A stretch of DNA of 64,000 nt. It comes from Vibrio sp. YMD68. GTDB taxonomy: Bacteria; Pseudomonadota; Gammaproteobacteria; Enterobacterales; Vibrionaceae. Shown one piece after another: positions 1 through 8,683 of this stretch. The notes below the pieces were generated by a model. The model did not search any database and was not told the DNA's origin. It saw only the letters and a program-made list of their open reading frames with translations. The position numbers and the translations under genes are program-made. The stretch covers positions 1,550,001 through 1,614,000 of the forward strand of contig NZ_CP124614.1 in assembly GCF_029958905.1 (NCBI RefSeq). The letters are read 5' to 3'. The number at the start of each line of letters is the position of its first letter. Positions within the stretch are counted from its first letter, which is position 1.

Positions 1-153
1 GTGTAGCAATGTTGCGTTGATTCTCAAGGGTGACGAGCTAACCTAACAAACTGTTTTGATTTAATATTCCATCAGCTTGTCTTTTTGATGGTATTTTTGA
101 ACGGAACTGGTTATTTTGAATGACTGATTTATTCACCTTTGAGCAATGTTCTG

Positions 154-798
154 ATGTCCATTTTAAATATTGAAGCTTTCATACTTGCTATTACCATCCT
201 AACCCTGACGCCTGGGCTTGATACGGCTATGGTGATCAGAAATACCACAAGAGGTGGGTTGTCTGATGGGGTAATGACCAGTTTTGGTATTTGTAGCGGC
301 CTTTATGTTCACGCGCTCTTTTCCGCAATAGGGATTTCAGCGGTTTTGGCGCAATCAGCCGAGCTGTTTCAGTTCGTGAAATTTGTTGGGGCAGCGTATT
401 TGATTTGGTTGGGGGCAAACAGTCTGTTATCGCTTCGAAACACGACTCCTACTGCCGTTGACACGCAAATTAATGGGAGTGGGCTTGTTGCTTTACGCTC
501 TTTGCGTGAGGGGTTCTTATCCAATGTATTGAATCCAAAAACAGCGGTGTTTTATTTGGCGTTTCTTCCCCAGTTCATTGATCCGAAAGGCTCTGCGTTA
601 CTTCAATCGCTTTTTATGGCATCGATTCATTTTGTCATTGCAATGATTTGGCAATGCAGTTTGTCTAGTGTGTTAGTGCGCGCCAAGTCTCTGTTGAATA
701 ATGTCCGATTCTTAAAGTGGATGGAAGGCACAACGGGAGCCGTGCTAGTTGCGTTAGGCGTCAAGCTAATGCTAGAAGATCCTATTATAGAATCTTAA
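154..798 (+). CDS. LysE/RhtB-family amino-acid exporter
   Basis: A 214-residue hydrophobic protein with about six membrane segments. The N-terminal segment carries the family hallmark TPGLDTAMVIRN, and the middle has a GAAYLIWLGANSL stretch typical of LysE/RhtB exporters, which push amino acids or homoserine lactone-like compounds out across the inner membrane. A TTG at 139 would add five residues, but ATG 154 gives the usual family start; neither has a strong ribosome-binding site. The family is clear; the substrate cannot be told. A hairpin follows at 826-855. Confidence 0.85.
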   Translation: MSILNIEAFILAITILTLTPGLDTAMVIRNTTRGGLSDGVMTSFGICSGLYVHALFSAIGISAVLAQSAELFQFVKFVGAAYLIWLGANSLLSLRNTTPTAVDTQINGSGLVALRSLREGFLSNVLNPKTAVFYLAFLPQFIDPKGSALLQSLFMASIHFVIAMIWQCSLSSVLVRAKSLLNNVRFLKWMEGTTGAVLVALGVKLMLEDPIIES

Positions 799-825
799 TT
801 GGATGTTTTTTTCGCTGGTAAATAA

Positions 826-855
826 AAAGGCAAACAATGGAATCTGTTTGCCTTT
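826..855. terminator. Hairpin between convergent lysE-type gene and agcS
   Basis: An 11-bp inverted repeat (AAAGGCAAACA / TGTTTGCCTTT) with an 8-nt loop lies between two convergent genes. There is a short A tract before it and little T tract after it, so it could serve as a terminator mainly for the minus strand or both. Confidence 0.6.
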
Positions 856-922
856 GATAATAGCGTTAGTCTTTAATCTTAGTTTGCGGTACTGATGTCC
901 TAGGCAACACGTACAGTGTTCG

Positions 923-960
923 AAGCTTTCAGTGTCTTAAAAAGCTTTCAGTGTCTTAAA
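923..960. repeat. 19-bp perfect tandem duplication over the agcS stop codon
   Basis: Two adjacent copies of AAGCTTTCAGTGTCTTAAA, at 923-941 and 942-960. The right copy contains the last codon and stop of the minus-strand symporter gene; the left copy lies just downstream. Confidence 0.9.
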
Positions 961-2326
961 AAGCATCCACGGCTTTGGAATGTACAGCGGCAGAAAAATA
1001 GCGTTTTGTCTCTTCAATCACCACGTGGCGTAGGGCGATTAAACCAATCAGGTTAGGGATAGCCATTAATCCATTCACAATGTCTGCAATAATCCAAATC
1101 ATATCTAAATGAAGAAACGCACCGGAAGCGACTAAAGCAATAAAGATAATTTTGTAAGGGAGGACCGCTTTTGTACCCAGTAGGTAAACCACGCATCGTT
1201 CACCATAATAGTTCCAGCCAAGAATTGTCGTAAAGGCAAAAAACATCAAGCCAATGGAAACAAGCATTGGTCCTAAAGTATCCGAGTTCAAACCTTGAGC
1301 GAAAGCATGCGTTGTCATCGCAGCACCTGAGAATTCACTTTGCCATGCGCCGGTCAAAATCAGAGCCAGTCCTGTCATGGTACAAATGATGATGGTGTCA
1401 AAGAAAGTCCCTGTCATAGAGATAAGGCCTTGCTTCACACAGGAATCAGTCTTTGCCGCAGCCGCAGCCATTGGAGCGCTGCCTAGTCCGGATTCGTTCG
1501 AGAAGACACCACGAGCAATACCAGATTGAATCGCCAGCATGATGCTTGCGCCTAAGAAACCACCTGTCGCCGCTGAAGAGGTAAAAGCGGACACGAAAAC
1601 CAAAGCGACAGCATCATAGAGCTTGTCTATATTAAGAAGAATAACGCTGGCACAGGTAACCACGTAAAACACCGCCATGACTGGCACGACTTTTCCCGCT
1701 ACTTTAGCGATCGATTGAATTCCACCGAGCGTTACGCCTGCCACTAATAGGGTTAAGATGGGGGCAGAAATTTCTCGCGTGATGCCAAATGAAATCTCGC
1801 TAGCATCGAGTATGGCGTTCACTTGCGGGAAAGTACCAATACCAAAGCAGGCGACTCCGAGCGCAGAAATAGCAAACATCACCGCGAGTGCTTTTGAGCC
1901 CACACCGTATTGAAGATAGTACATTGGTCCGCCGATCATTTGGCCGTTGTCATCCACTTTACGGTATTTTACAGCGAGTAAACATTCGGCATATTTGGTC
2001 GCCATCCCAAATACGGCTGCTAACCACATCCAGAAAAGTGCGCCAGGACCTCCGAGCTTAATGGCGGTTGCGACCCCAACAATATTGCCTGTACCAATAG
2101 TGGCAGAGAGTGCAGTGCAAAGCGCAGCAAAACTCGACACATCCCCTTTACTTGATGAACTTGCGTCTCTAGTGAACACCAGTTTGAGCGCAGTAGGAAG
2201 GTGCTTAAATTGGAGTAAACCCAAACTAAAGGTGAAATAGATGCCAGTTCCTACCAGTAAAATGAGCAGCGGTGGGCCCCAAATAAAATGGTCGATTGTT
2301 TGTAATACAGATTGAAGGTTGTTCAT
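956..2326 (-). CDS. agcS: Sodium/alanine-glycine symporter, AGCS family
   Basis: 456 residues with about ten membrane segments, matching the alanine/glycine:cation symporter family that brings small amino acids in with Na+. Diagnostic stretches are GTGNIVGVATAIKLGGPGA near residues 77-95 and GGPMYYLQYG further on, with SNESGLGSAPMAAAAA in the second half. ATG at 2326 follows AGGGGAAA, a good ribosome-binding site. A tandem glycine riboswitch sits in the leader, which points to glycine as a substrate or signal. The same arrangement is known from Vibrio cholerae. Confidence 0.95.
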   Translation of the reverse strand: MNNLQSVLQTIDHFIWGPPLLILLVGTGIYFTFSLGLLQFKHLPTALKLVFTRDASSSSKGDVSSFAALCTALSATIGTGNIVGVATAIKLGGPGALFWMWLAAVFGMATKYAECLLAVKYRKVDDNGQMIGGPMYYLQYGVGSKALAVMFAISALGVACFGIGTFPQVNAILDASEISFGITREISAPILTLLVAGVTLGGIQSIAKVAGKVVPVMAVFYVVTCASVILLNIDKLYDAVALVFVSAFTSSAATGGFLGASIMLAIQSGIARGVFSNESGLGSAPMAAAAAKTDSCVKQGLISMTGTFFDTIIICTMTGLALILTGAWQSEFSGAAMTTHAFAQGLNSDTLGPMLVSIGLMFFAFTTILGWNYYGERCVVYLLGTKAVLPYKIIFIALVASGAFLHLDMIWIIADIVNGLMAIPNLIGLIALRHVVIEETKRYFSAAVHSKAVDAF

Positions 2327-2445
2327 GGTTTCCCCTTAAAAAAACAAAATATAAGGAGAAGAGGGAAAGGGTGTGACGATTGAATAAGCATCACACAACC
2401 TCTATTCATGTGTTATGAATAGACGCTTGTTGATTGTTCTTTCCA

Positions 2446-2715
2446 CTCCTCTGTCCTTTTGCCTGAGAGTTTCACTTTGCGTACACAAAGCTTGCTCCTT
2501 CGGCGGCCGATTTCTACAAAAAAGTAGTACGGCTCTCTCCAGAGGTTCCTCCAACTACAGTCCACGCTTTTCTAATTCTCATTAGTACAAAGCACCTGAA
2601 AGATTTACTTCTTCGGTGGGTAATGCTAACCAAGTGTTAATAATTGGTTAAATACCGCTCTCCTACAGTCTTCATCGGAACAATTACCTAATAACGGTAA
2701 TTTGCGCTGTAGATT
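2446..2715 (-). promoter_or_regulatory. Tandem glycine riboswitch controlling agcS
   Basis: On the minus strand the leader holds two consecutive aptamers. Aptamer I runs about 2670-2552, with GTAGGAGAGCGG, then CACCGAAGAAGTAAATCTTT and a closing CTGTAG. Aptamer II runs about 2550-2446, with CCTCTGGAGAGAGCCG, then GCCGAAGGAGCAAG, AAACTCTCAGGCAAAAGGAC and AGAGG. These are the conserved elements of the VCI-II-type tandem glycine riboswitch. Bases 2671-2715 may supply the leader kink-turn. Binding of glycine should change expression of the symporter about 120 nt downstream. Confidence 0.93.
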
Positions 2716-2914
2716 CTACGGAAAAGGAAAAGAGATGTCACGGGCAAAATAAATGAATTGAACACATATTCTTCAGTTAAATGCCATAAAGCCTATTCTT
2801 GTCTTATTCAGCCAGACTAAATAGTATAAAATAGAAGAACATGCTAACTGTCTACGTCGCTCAGGCGCAGTCACAAAGCAATGACGTAGGTACGCGATGT
2901 AAGAGGGAAATGGG

Positions 2915-3073
2915 ATGACAAGGTTAATTGCGATTGTATTTATTTCTGCACTGGCGTTTGTTTTGATTCGGTATCGCACCAATGAAAAAATCCAAAAAGG
3001 CATCATTGTGACCCTGGTTGTGAGCTTTCTAGTTTACGCCGGATCAGTCATGATTGCCGAGCTAACACGATAA
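2915..3073 (+). CDS. Small membrane protein of unknown function (52 aa)
   Basis: A 52-residue reading frame starting MTRLIAIVFISALAFVLIRY has two hydrophobic segments (about residues 4-18 and 29-47) joined by a short charged loop (RYRTNEKIQKG). It ends 19 bases before the next gene, which begins behind its own ribosome-binding site, so the two are probably co-transcribed. Its own ribosome-binding site is weak (GAGGGAAATGGG). I do not recognise the family. Coding status is inferred from the two-helix pattern and the tight spacing. Confidence 0.6.
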   Translation: MTRLIAIVFISALAFVLIRYRTNEKIQKGIIVTLVVSFLVYAGSVMIAELTR

Positions 3074-3092
3074 CGGTGTCTAGGAGAGAAAG

Positions 3093-3833
3093 TTGAACAA
3101 GCAAAATGAGACTGAAGAATTTGATGGTGACGATGTTGTTGTGGTCGAAGAACGTGATAAGAGAACCTACACCTATATTGTTATTGCTTGTTTACTTGGG
3201 TTAGCAGCAGGCGGGCTCATTGGCTCTGCGACGACCGCGAAAAAATGGGAAGAGACATACCATAAGTTAGAAGCTCAATATCAAACACTGCTTCAAGATA
3301 AGAAGCAGCTGGTGGTTCAAGTGGAGAAAAAGGTCGCTAAGGTCGATGAGCAATTGGCTGAGCAACTGAGCCTGGAGTTAACAAAGCAACAAGAACAATA
3401 TCAATCGGACATTAAAAAACTCGAAGAGCTGGTCACTGAACTTGAAAAAGCGAACTTATCACTTAATGCACAGTTAGCTAATCAGGCTGTTCAGCTATCT
3501 GATGCCGACACGCAAAATAACCGGCTCAATCGACAAGCGGATATACAAGCGACGATGTTCGAACGGTCTAGAGAGCTTTTCCAAAAAGAACTGCGTATAA
3601 AGCAAGAAGTAGAAGGCTTAGAGACGGAACGTGAGAAATTACTTCCGGTGATTGAGTCGCTAAAAGCGCAATGTGATATTTATTTAGAAGGCACATCATG
3701 GGATGCGACATCGGATTCTTGTGATAAACAAGATGAGGCAAACTCTCGCCTTAGTCAGGTCGATCAAATGCTGCAAGTCCACAGAATGGATCTTGAACAA
3801 ATTAAAGCGCTATCTGATGATCTGGGCCTATAG
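3093..3833 (+). CDS. Membrane-anchored coiled-coil protein, unknown function
   Basis: 246 residues starting at TTG 3093, supported by TAGGAGAG 4-11 bases upstream. A cytoplasmic acidic N-terminus (EEFDGDDVVVVEERDKR) is followed by one membrane segment near residues 26-46 (YTYIVIACLLGLAAGGLIGS) and then a long Glu/Gln/Lys-rich coiled coil to the end. Two cysteines near the C-terminus (AQCDIY, DSCDKQ) could form a disulfide if this part is periplasmic. No catalytic motif is visible. It probably works with the small membrane protein just upstream. Confidence 0.75.
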   Translation: MNKQNETEEFDGDDVVVVEERDKRTYTYIVIACLLGLAAGGLIGSATTAKKWEETYHKLEAQYQTLLQDKKQLVVQVEKKVAKVDEQLAEQLSLELTKQQEQYQSDIKKLEELVTELEKANLSLNAQLANQAVQLSDADTQNNRLNRQADIQATMFERSRELFQKELRIKQEVEGLETEREKLLPVIESLKAQCDIYLEGTSWDATSDSCDKQDEANSRLSQVDQMLQVHRMDLEQIKALSDDLGL

Positions 3834-3894
3834 TATCAGTCATAGAGAAATGTAGTTGGACCTTGTCAACAAGACCCTGGCCCCAGTTGCGCTG

Positions 3895-3946
3895 TAAATA
3901 AGACCCTGTAAATAAGACCCTGTAAATAAAACCCTATAAATAATTG
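3895..3946. repeat. 14-bp tandem repeat, about 3.5 copies
   Basis: TAAATAAGACCCTG is repeated exactly at 3895-3908 and 3909-3922, then in diverged form to 3946. A related AAGACCCTGG occurs just before at 3871-3880. The array sits in the 314-base gap between the coiled-coil gene and the GGDEF-EAL gene. Confidence 0.85.
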
Positions 3947-3957
3947 TGACTTACCTC

Positions 3958-3986
3958 AGAGCCTCAACATTAGAGGCTCTTAGTTT
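3958..3986 (+). terminator. Rho-independent-type terminator
   Basis: Perfect 8-bp stem AGAGCCTC / GAGGCTCT with a 7-base loop followed by TAGTTT. It ends the small membrane protein/coiled-coil transcript. The rest of the gap to 4147 is AT-rich and probably holds the promoter of the next gene. Confidence 0.65.
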
Positions 3987-4147
3987 ACAATAATGTGTAT
4001 TGTCTCTAACTTTCTCATTTAATTATTGATTATCCTCATTGATACGAAAAATCTATCTATACTTTAGTTAGCACTTCAGTCATGACAGTTTTCAAGATCA
4101 GTATGTATTGACGAGATAAATGGTTTCATAATAGTAGAGGCGGTAAT

Positions 4148-5911
4148 TTGCGTAAATTGGCTCATATTTTGTCACAGGTTTTTAATATTCATCGACTCGT
4201 TCAAGTTGTCTTTGTTTTTTCTATACTACTCATCACGCATACACTCGTCACTGAGCACCAAATCGCTCGTTTGTTATACCTCCTTTTCCCTGCTTTGATG
4301 CTTCTTGCGTACTTTGCAAAAAATGACAACATAAAAATCATTGCAGCCAATAGCTCGTTATTATTGATCTTTGTTGGTGGTTATATTGAGCCGTTAGAAT
4401 TAGATGCCATCGAAGAGAGCTTTATACTCTTACCCATCTGCTACATTATTATCTTTCCTGGCTCTCTCTGGCCAATTGCAACAGCGATGCTATTGGTTTT
4501 GAGCTATCTTGTTCATCTTCCAAGCAGTGATTTCGATGAGTTTGTTGAAGACGCTATTGAGGTGTTGCTGATTACCTCGTTTGCCACTGTGATGACGTAT
4601 TACCAAGTTAAACTTCGTGATCAAATGTTGCTTTATAAGCGTGACAGCATGATGGATCTGCTTACAGGGCTACCAAATAGGAATTCATTCTTTATGGCGT
4701 TAAAAACCATAAAAGAAGATGAAGAACATGACTATGCGTTATTCCATATTGATTTAGATGGATTCAAATCGGCCAATGATAGTTTGGGGCATGCACAGGG
4801 TGACAAACTGTTAACCGCATTTGCCAAAAGATTAGACTCGCTGTTGTTTGACTACACCCAACTCTACCGGTTAGGGGGCGATGAGTTTGCTATCGTCATT
4901 AAAGGCCAAGGTGACCTTGGTGATAATATCAGTAATGTTGAATATCAGATCAAACACGTTTATCAGCCAGTCTTTGCGATTGGCAATGTCCCTTATAAAT
5001 TGGGCTATAGCATCGGTGTGGCATTGCTTGAAGATACCCAACGAGATACCGAGTTGTGGTGTAAGAATGCCGATATAGCCGTAAACAAAGCCAAGCTGAA
5101 AGGTAAGAATGTTATTCAGTGGTATGACGCCGAGTTGCTTGATGAAACAATCCGAGAGCATCAGATTGAAAGAGAGTTGAATCAGGCGTTAAATAATGAT
5201 GAGTTTTGTTTAGCGTACCAGCCTAAAGTGAGTTGCAGCGAGAATAAAATTGTCGGTGCTGAAGCTCTAATACGTTGGATACACCCAGAATTAGGCATGA
5301 TCCCACCTAACACCTTTATCTCTATTGCAGAAAAAAGTACTCAAATTATTCCCATTGGTCGATGGGTGATAGAGACAGCGTGCTTCCAAGCCAAAGAGTG
5401 GCTAAATGACGGGCATAGCTTGTGCATTTCAGTCAACGTATCAACGGTTCAGTTTGTCCACGATGATATTTACAACGTTGTTTCATCGGCGTTGGCATCA
5501 AATCAGTTGCCTCCCGAATTATTAGAAATAGAAATAACAGAAACAACGTTGATGACTCAGCCTGATCAAGTGATTTCTACGTGTGAAAAGCTACGAAAAC
5601 TCGGTGTTAAGGTGGCCATTGATGATTTTGGCGTGGCTTATTCCTCGTTGAACTATTTGAAAAAGCTCCCGATCGACATCTTAAAAATCGATAAGTCATT
5701 TATCGACGAATGCGTCACGTTACACACTGACCATATGTTAGTAAGAACAATCATTCAAATGGGGCATAACTTAGGAAAAATTGTGGTCGCTGAAGGAGTA
5801 GAAACACAAGATCAGCTCGATTTGCTGAAAAATGAGCACTGCAATAAATATCAGGGCTATCTCTTCTCAAAACCTTTGTATGTTGATGAGTTTGAGAAGC
5901 AGTTTTTATAA
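4148..5911 (+). CDS. Membrane GGDEF-EAL protein (cyclic-di-GMP turnover)
   Basis: 587 residues from TTG 4148 behind GAGGCGG. About five or six membrane helices fill residues 1-155. A GGDEF domain follows (LTGLPNR near 172, RLGGDEFAIV near 240), then an EAL domain (AEALIRW near 371, ISVNVST, EIEITE, DDFGVAYSSL, KIDKSF, EGVET). The diguanylate cyclase signature and all metal-binding EAL residues look intact, so either activity is possible; the complete EAL set favours phosphodiesterase. No RxxD inhibitory site precedes GGDEF. The signal sensed by the membrane part is unknown. Confidence 0.9.
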   Translation: MRKLAHILSQVFNIHRLVQVVFVFSILLITHTLVTEHQIARLLYLLFPALMLLAYFAKNDNIKIIAANSSLLLIFVGGYIEPLELDAIEESFILLPICYIIIFPGSLWPIATAMLLVLSYLVHLPSSDFDEFVEDAIEVLLITSFATVMTYYQVKLRDQMLLYKRDSMMDLLTGLPNRNSFFMALKTIKEDEEHDYALFHIDLDGFKSANDSLGHAQGDKLLTAFAKRLDSLLFDYTQLYRLGGDEFAIVIKGQGDLGDNISNVEYQIKHVYQPVFAIGNVPYKLGYSIGVALLEDTQRDTELWCKNADIAVNKAKLKGKNVIQWYDAELLDETIREHQIERELNQALNNDEFCLAYQPKVSCSENKIVGAEALIRWIHPELGMIPPNTFISIAEKSTQIIPIGRWVIETACFQAKEWLNDGHSLCISVNVSTVQFVHDDIYNVVSSALASNQLPPELLEIEITETTLMTQPDQVISTCEKLRKLGVKVAIDDFGVAYSSLNYLKKLPIDILKIDKSFIDECVTLHTDHMLVRTIIQMGHNLGKIVVAEGVETQDQLDLLKNEHCNKYQGYLFSKPLYVDEFEKQFL

Positions 5912-5943
5912 GCTTCTATTACGGTAAGGCTTTGTACAGAGAT

Positions 5944-5975
5944 AAAAAATCCGACCAATAATGGCCGGATTTTTC
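5944..5975. terminator. Bidirectional terminator
   Basis: AAAAATCCGGCC-type inverted repeat (AAAAATCCGACC / GGCCGGATTTTT) with A and T tracts on the two sides, placed between the convergent GGDEF-EAL and peptidase genes. Confidence 0.8.
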
Positions 5976-5979
5976 ATGG

Positions 5980-7086
5980 TTAAGCCGTTAAATAGTGCTT
6001 CATGAACTTAGTGATATTAACCAGATCTTCAACAGCAATATACTCTTCCGTGGTATGTACTTTTGCCATACCCGTGGAAAGGTTAACGGTTGTCAGGCCT
6101 TTTTCATTGAAATTATTCGCGTCACTACCACCACCTGTCGGCTGTGTTTGTGGCTCAATACCTAGAGCTTCGAAAGAGTGTTTGACGGAAATAAGATGAG
6201 GGTGGTCCTCAGCAATGACGTAAGCTTCATAAGCACGATGAGACTCCAGTTCTATGTCAGCACCATGCTTGTCTGCCGCTGCCTTAAACGTAGCGACCAT
6301 ATGATCCACTTGGTTGGATAACTTGTCTGCATTCAGTGAACGTGCCTCGGCGACGATACGCAGTTCTGGCATGACGATATTGGTGGCTTGCCCCCCTTCT
6401 ACAATACCGATGTTTGCTGTGGTTTCTTCATCAATACGCAAAAGGTTCATGTTAGTAATGGCTTCTGCCGCAACACCAATGGCACTGATCCCTTCTTCTG
6501 GAGCTAAGCCAGCGTGTGCTGGGCGACCTTTGATGGTGAATGTCATTGATTGTTGACCCGGTGCACGGTTGATGATGGTGCCTATAGGGCCGCCAGAATC
6601 TAGAACCACGGCTTTATCGGACTGAATGAACGACATATCAAAGTGTTTAGAGCCTTGCAGCCCACCTTCTTCATGGACAGTAAAAGCCAGTTCAATCGTT
6701 TTATGAGCGATGTTTTCAGATTGAATACAGCGAACCGCTTCCATAATGGCCGCAATACCCGATTTATCATCGCCACCTAAAATAGTGTTGCCTTTAGAAC
6801 GAATGATGCCGTCTTCAATAATGGGTTCGATATTGTTACCAGGCGCCACTGTATCCATGTGACAACTCAGCACAACGCTGTCATCCAACTCTCCGTCTAG
6901 ACGAGCATAAATATTGAAGCCATTAGAAATTTCTTCGGCGACTGGCAATTTATGAACCGTAAAACCGAGCTCCCCCAGCTGTTCGGCCAATGCTTTCGAT
7001 ATGTCGAGTTCGTAGCGAGATTCGCTGTCGATTTTGATCAATTGGCAAAAGTGTTCAACCAGTCTTTCTTGGTTTATTTGAGTCAT
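5980..7086 (-). CDS. PepT-like M20-family metallopeptidase
   Basis: 368 residues of the M20 di-zinc peptidase fold, closest to the peptidase T-like group that removes N-terminal residues from small peptides in the cytoplasm. Metal and catalytic motifs are seen in order: SCHMDTVAPG (His, Asp), GGDDKSGIA (bridging Asp), HEEGGLQGS (catalytic Glu pair), LDSGGP (Asp), and a late GGGSDANNF and HTTEEYI. It is about 40 residues shorter than E. coli PepT, as expected for the PepT-like branch. ATG 7086 follows GAGGTATTACA on the minus strand. Confidence 0.88.
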   Translation of the reverse strand: MTQINQERLVEHFCQLIKIDSESRYELDISKALAEQLGELGFTVHKLPVAEEISNGFNIYARLDGELDDSVVLSCHMDTVAPGNNIEPIIEDGIIRSKGNTILGGDDKSGIAAIMEAVRCIQSENIAHKTIELAFTVHEEGGLQGSKHFDMSFIQSDKAVVLDSGGPIGTIINRAPGQQSMTFTIKGRPAHAGLAPEEGISAIGVAAEAITNMNLLRIDEETTANIGIVEGGQATNIVMPELRIVAEARSLNADKLSNQVDHMVATFKAAADKHGADIELESHRAYEAYVIAEDHPHLISVKHSFEALGIEPQTQPTGGGSDANNFNEKGLTTVNLSTGMAKVHTTEEYIAVEDLVNITKFMKHYLTA

Positions 7087-7589
7087 TGTAATACCTCGTT
7101 GGAAACAGGAGCGGTTACCTTATCTTTGATGCACGTCTTATTACCCTGCGATAAATCAATGAATTGTCCTCTTCCCCAGCAAGTGAGTAGTAAGTGAGCA
7201 GTACAGGAAAGGTTTGGTTAATGTCTTTTCGTTATTACACTAAATGTAAAAATTATGTTGCGATTTATAGGTATGGGAACTTGAGTTTTAACACTGGGTA
7301 GGGGACTTTTTCTTGAGTGGTTTGAGTATTTATTATTGATTTATAATAATTTTTTTATTCCACCTATTGTTGTGATAAATATGGGTGCCACCTGGTGTAA
7401 CATTTTGATTACATATTTAAGTTGAGCCATTGAGGTTAAGTATTTTGGCCGTAAAGTTCAAATGTACCGGGTTATTGGCTTAAGTTAGTGAACAAGCACT
7501 CAGTTGCCAAACAAGCATATGCGTTAATGAACAGGCATCTAAGTGAGTACCAATCATCTTGAGCAAAACAGCCAATAAAAGGAATGACC
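7087..7589. other. Intergenic region with divergent promoters and candidate TyrR box
   Basis: About 500 bases between the peptidase (minus) and hpd (plus). It is AT-rich, with a TTTATAATAATTTTTTTATTCC stretch near 7340. The only clear site is the TyrR-like palindrome at 7396-7413. No gene is seen. Confidence 0.6.
7396..7413. promoter_or_regulatory. Candidate TyrR box upstream of hpd
   Basis: TGTAAC-ATTTTG-ATTACA matches the TyrR consensus TGTAAA-N6-TTTACA with one change in each half, and keeps the key G and C at positions 2 and 17. It lies 176 bases before the hpd start. Control of tyrosine breakdown by TyrR fits the pathway, but this is inferred from the sequence match alone. Confidence 0.5.
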
Positions 7590-8675
7590 ATGTTGGATAA
7601 AAGTAACCCGCTAGGAACCGATGGGTTTGAGTTTGTTGAATACACAGCCGCCAGTAGCAAAGGGATCGATGATCTAAAGCAGTTATTCAGTTCATTAGGG
7701 TTTGCAGAAGTTGCCAAGCACCGTTCAAAAGAGGCGTGGCTGTATCGTCAGGGAGATGTGAACTTCATCGTGAATGCCGAGCCTAATAGCCCCGCAGAAG
7801 CCTTTGCTAAACTTCATGGGCCATCAGTGTGTGGTATGGCTTTTCGAGTGAAGGACGCATCACAAGCCATGGCGTACGCCCTTAAAAATGGAGGAGAGGA
7901 ATATAAAACTGAAATCGGCCCGATGGAACTCAGTATTCCTGCTATCTATGGTATTGGCAAAAGCCTACTCTATTTCGTGGATCGCTATGGCAGTCAGAGT
8001 ATCTATGACGTTGACTTCAACTTTTATCCAGACATGGAAGAAAGACTGGCTCAAAAAGATGTCGGTCTTTTTGAGATTGATCACCTGACGCATAACGTGA
8101 TGCAAGGACAAATGGATGTTTGGTCAAGTTTCTACGAAGGCATTGGAAACTTCAAAGAGATTCGATACTTTGACATTGAAGGAAAACTCACTGGCTTAAC
8201 CAGCAGAGCCATGACCGCGCCTTGCGGAAAAATTCGAATTCCCATTAACCAATCATCCGACGACAAATCACAGATTGAAGAGTACCTCAAAGAATATAAC
8301 GGTGAAGGTATTCAGCACATTGCCCTCAGCACAGAAGATATCTACGAAACGGTGCGGACTTTGCGTTCACGAGGAATGGATTTCATGCCGACTCTCGATA
8401 CCTATTACGATAAAGTCAACCAACGTGTTTCAGGCCATAGTGAAGATCTTAAACAACTTAAAGAGTTGAGAATACTGATAGACGGCGCACCGGAAAAAGA
8501 CGGTATTTTGTTGCAGATCTTTACCCAAACGGTAATAGGCCCAGTCTTTTTTGAAATCATTCAACGTAAAGGCAACGAAGGGTTTGGTGAAGGTAATTTT
8601 AAGGCGTTATTTGAATCGATTGAAGAAGACCAAATTCGTCGAGGCGTGCTTAACAAAGAAGATGTGAAATCATAG
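7590..8675 (+). CDS. hpd: 4-hydroxyphenylpyruvate dioxygenase
   Basis: 361 residues. Converts 4-hydroxyphenylpyruvate, from tyrosine transamination, to homogentisate with non-haem iron and O2. The protein has two vicinal-oxygen-chelate domains; the C-terminal one carries the 2-His-1-Glu iron site: His in EIDHLTHNV, His in IQHIALST and Glu in FFEIIQR. The last helix GFGEGNFKALFESIE is typical of the family. ATG 7590 is preferred over ATG 7584 because AAAAGGA lies 7 bases before 7590 and directly abuts 7584. First gene of the homogentisate cluster; homogentisate can also oxidise to the brown pigment pyomelanin. Confidence 0.95.
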   Translation: MLDKSNPLGTDGFEFVEYTAASSKGIDDLKQLFSSLGFAEVAKHRSKEAWLYRQGDVNFIVNAEPNSPAEAFAKLHGPSVCGMAFRVKDASQAMAYALKNGGEEYKTEIGPMELSIPAIYGIGKSLLYFVDRYGSQSIYDVDFNFYPDMEERLAQKDVGLFEIDHLTHNVMQGQMDVWSSFYEGIGNFKEIRYFDIEGKLTGLTSRAMTAPCGKIRIPINQSSDDKSQIEEYLKEYNGEGIQHIALSTEDIYETVRTLRSRGMDFMPTLDTYYDKVNQRVSGHSEDLKQLKELRILIDGAPEKDGILLQIFTQTVIGPVFFEIIQRKGNEGFGEGNFKALFESIEEDQIRRGVLNKEDVKS

Positions 8676-8683
8676 GGGTGACT

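Noticed and set aside
1947..2240. Open frame opposite agcS, and similar shadow frames throughout
   Set aside because: These lie antisense or out of frame to genes with clear families and have no ribosome-binding sites or domain signals.
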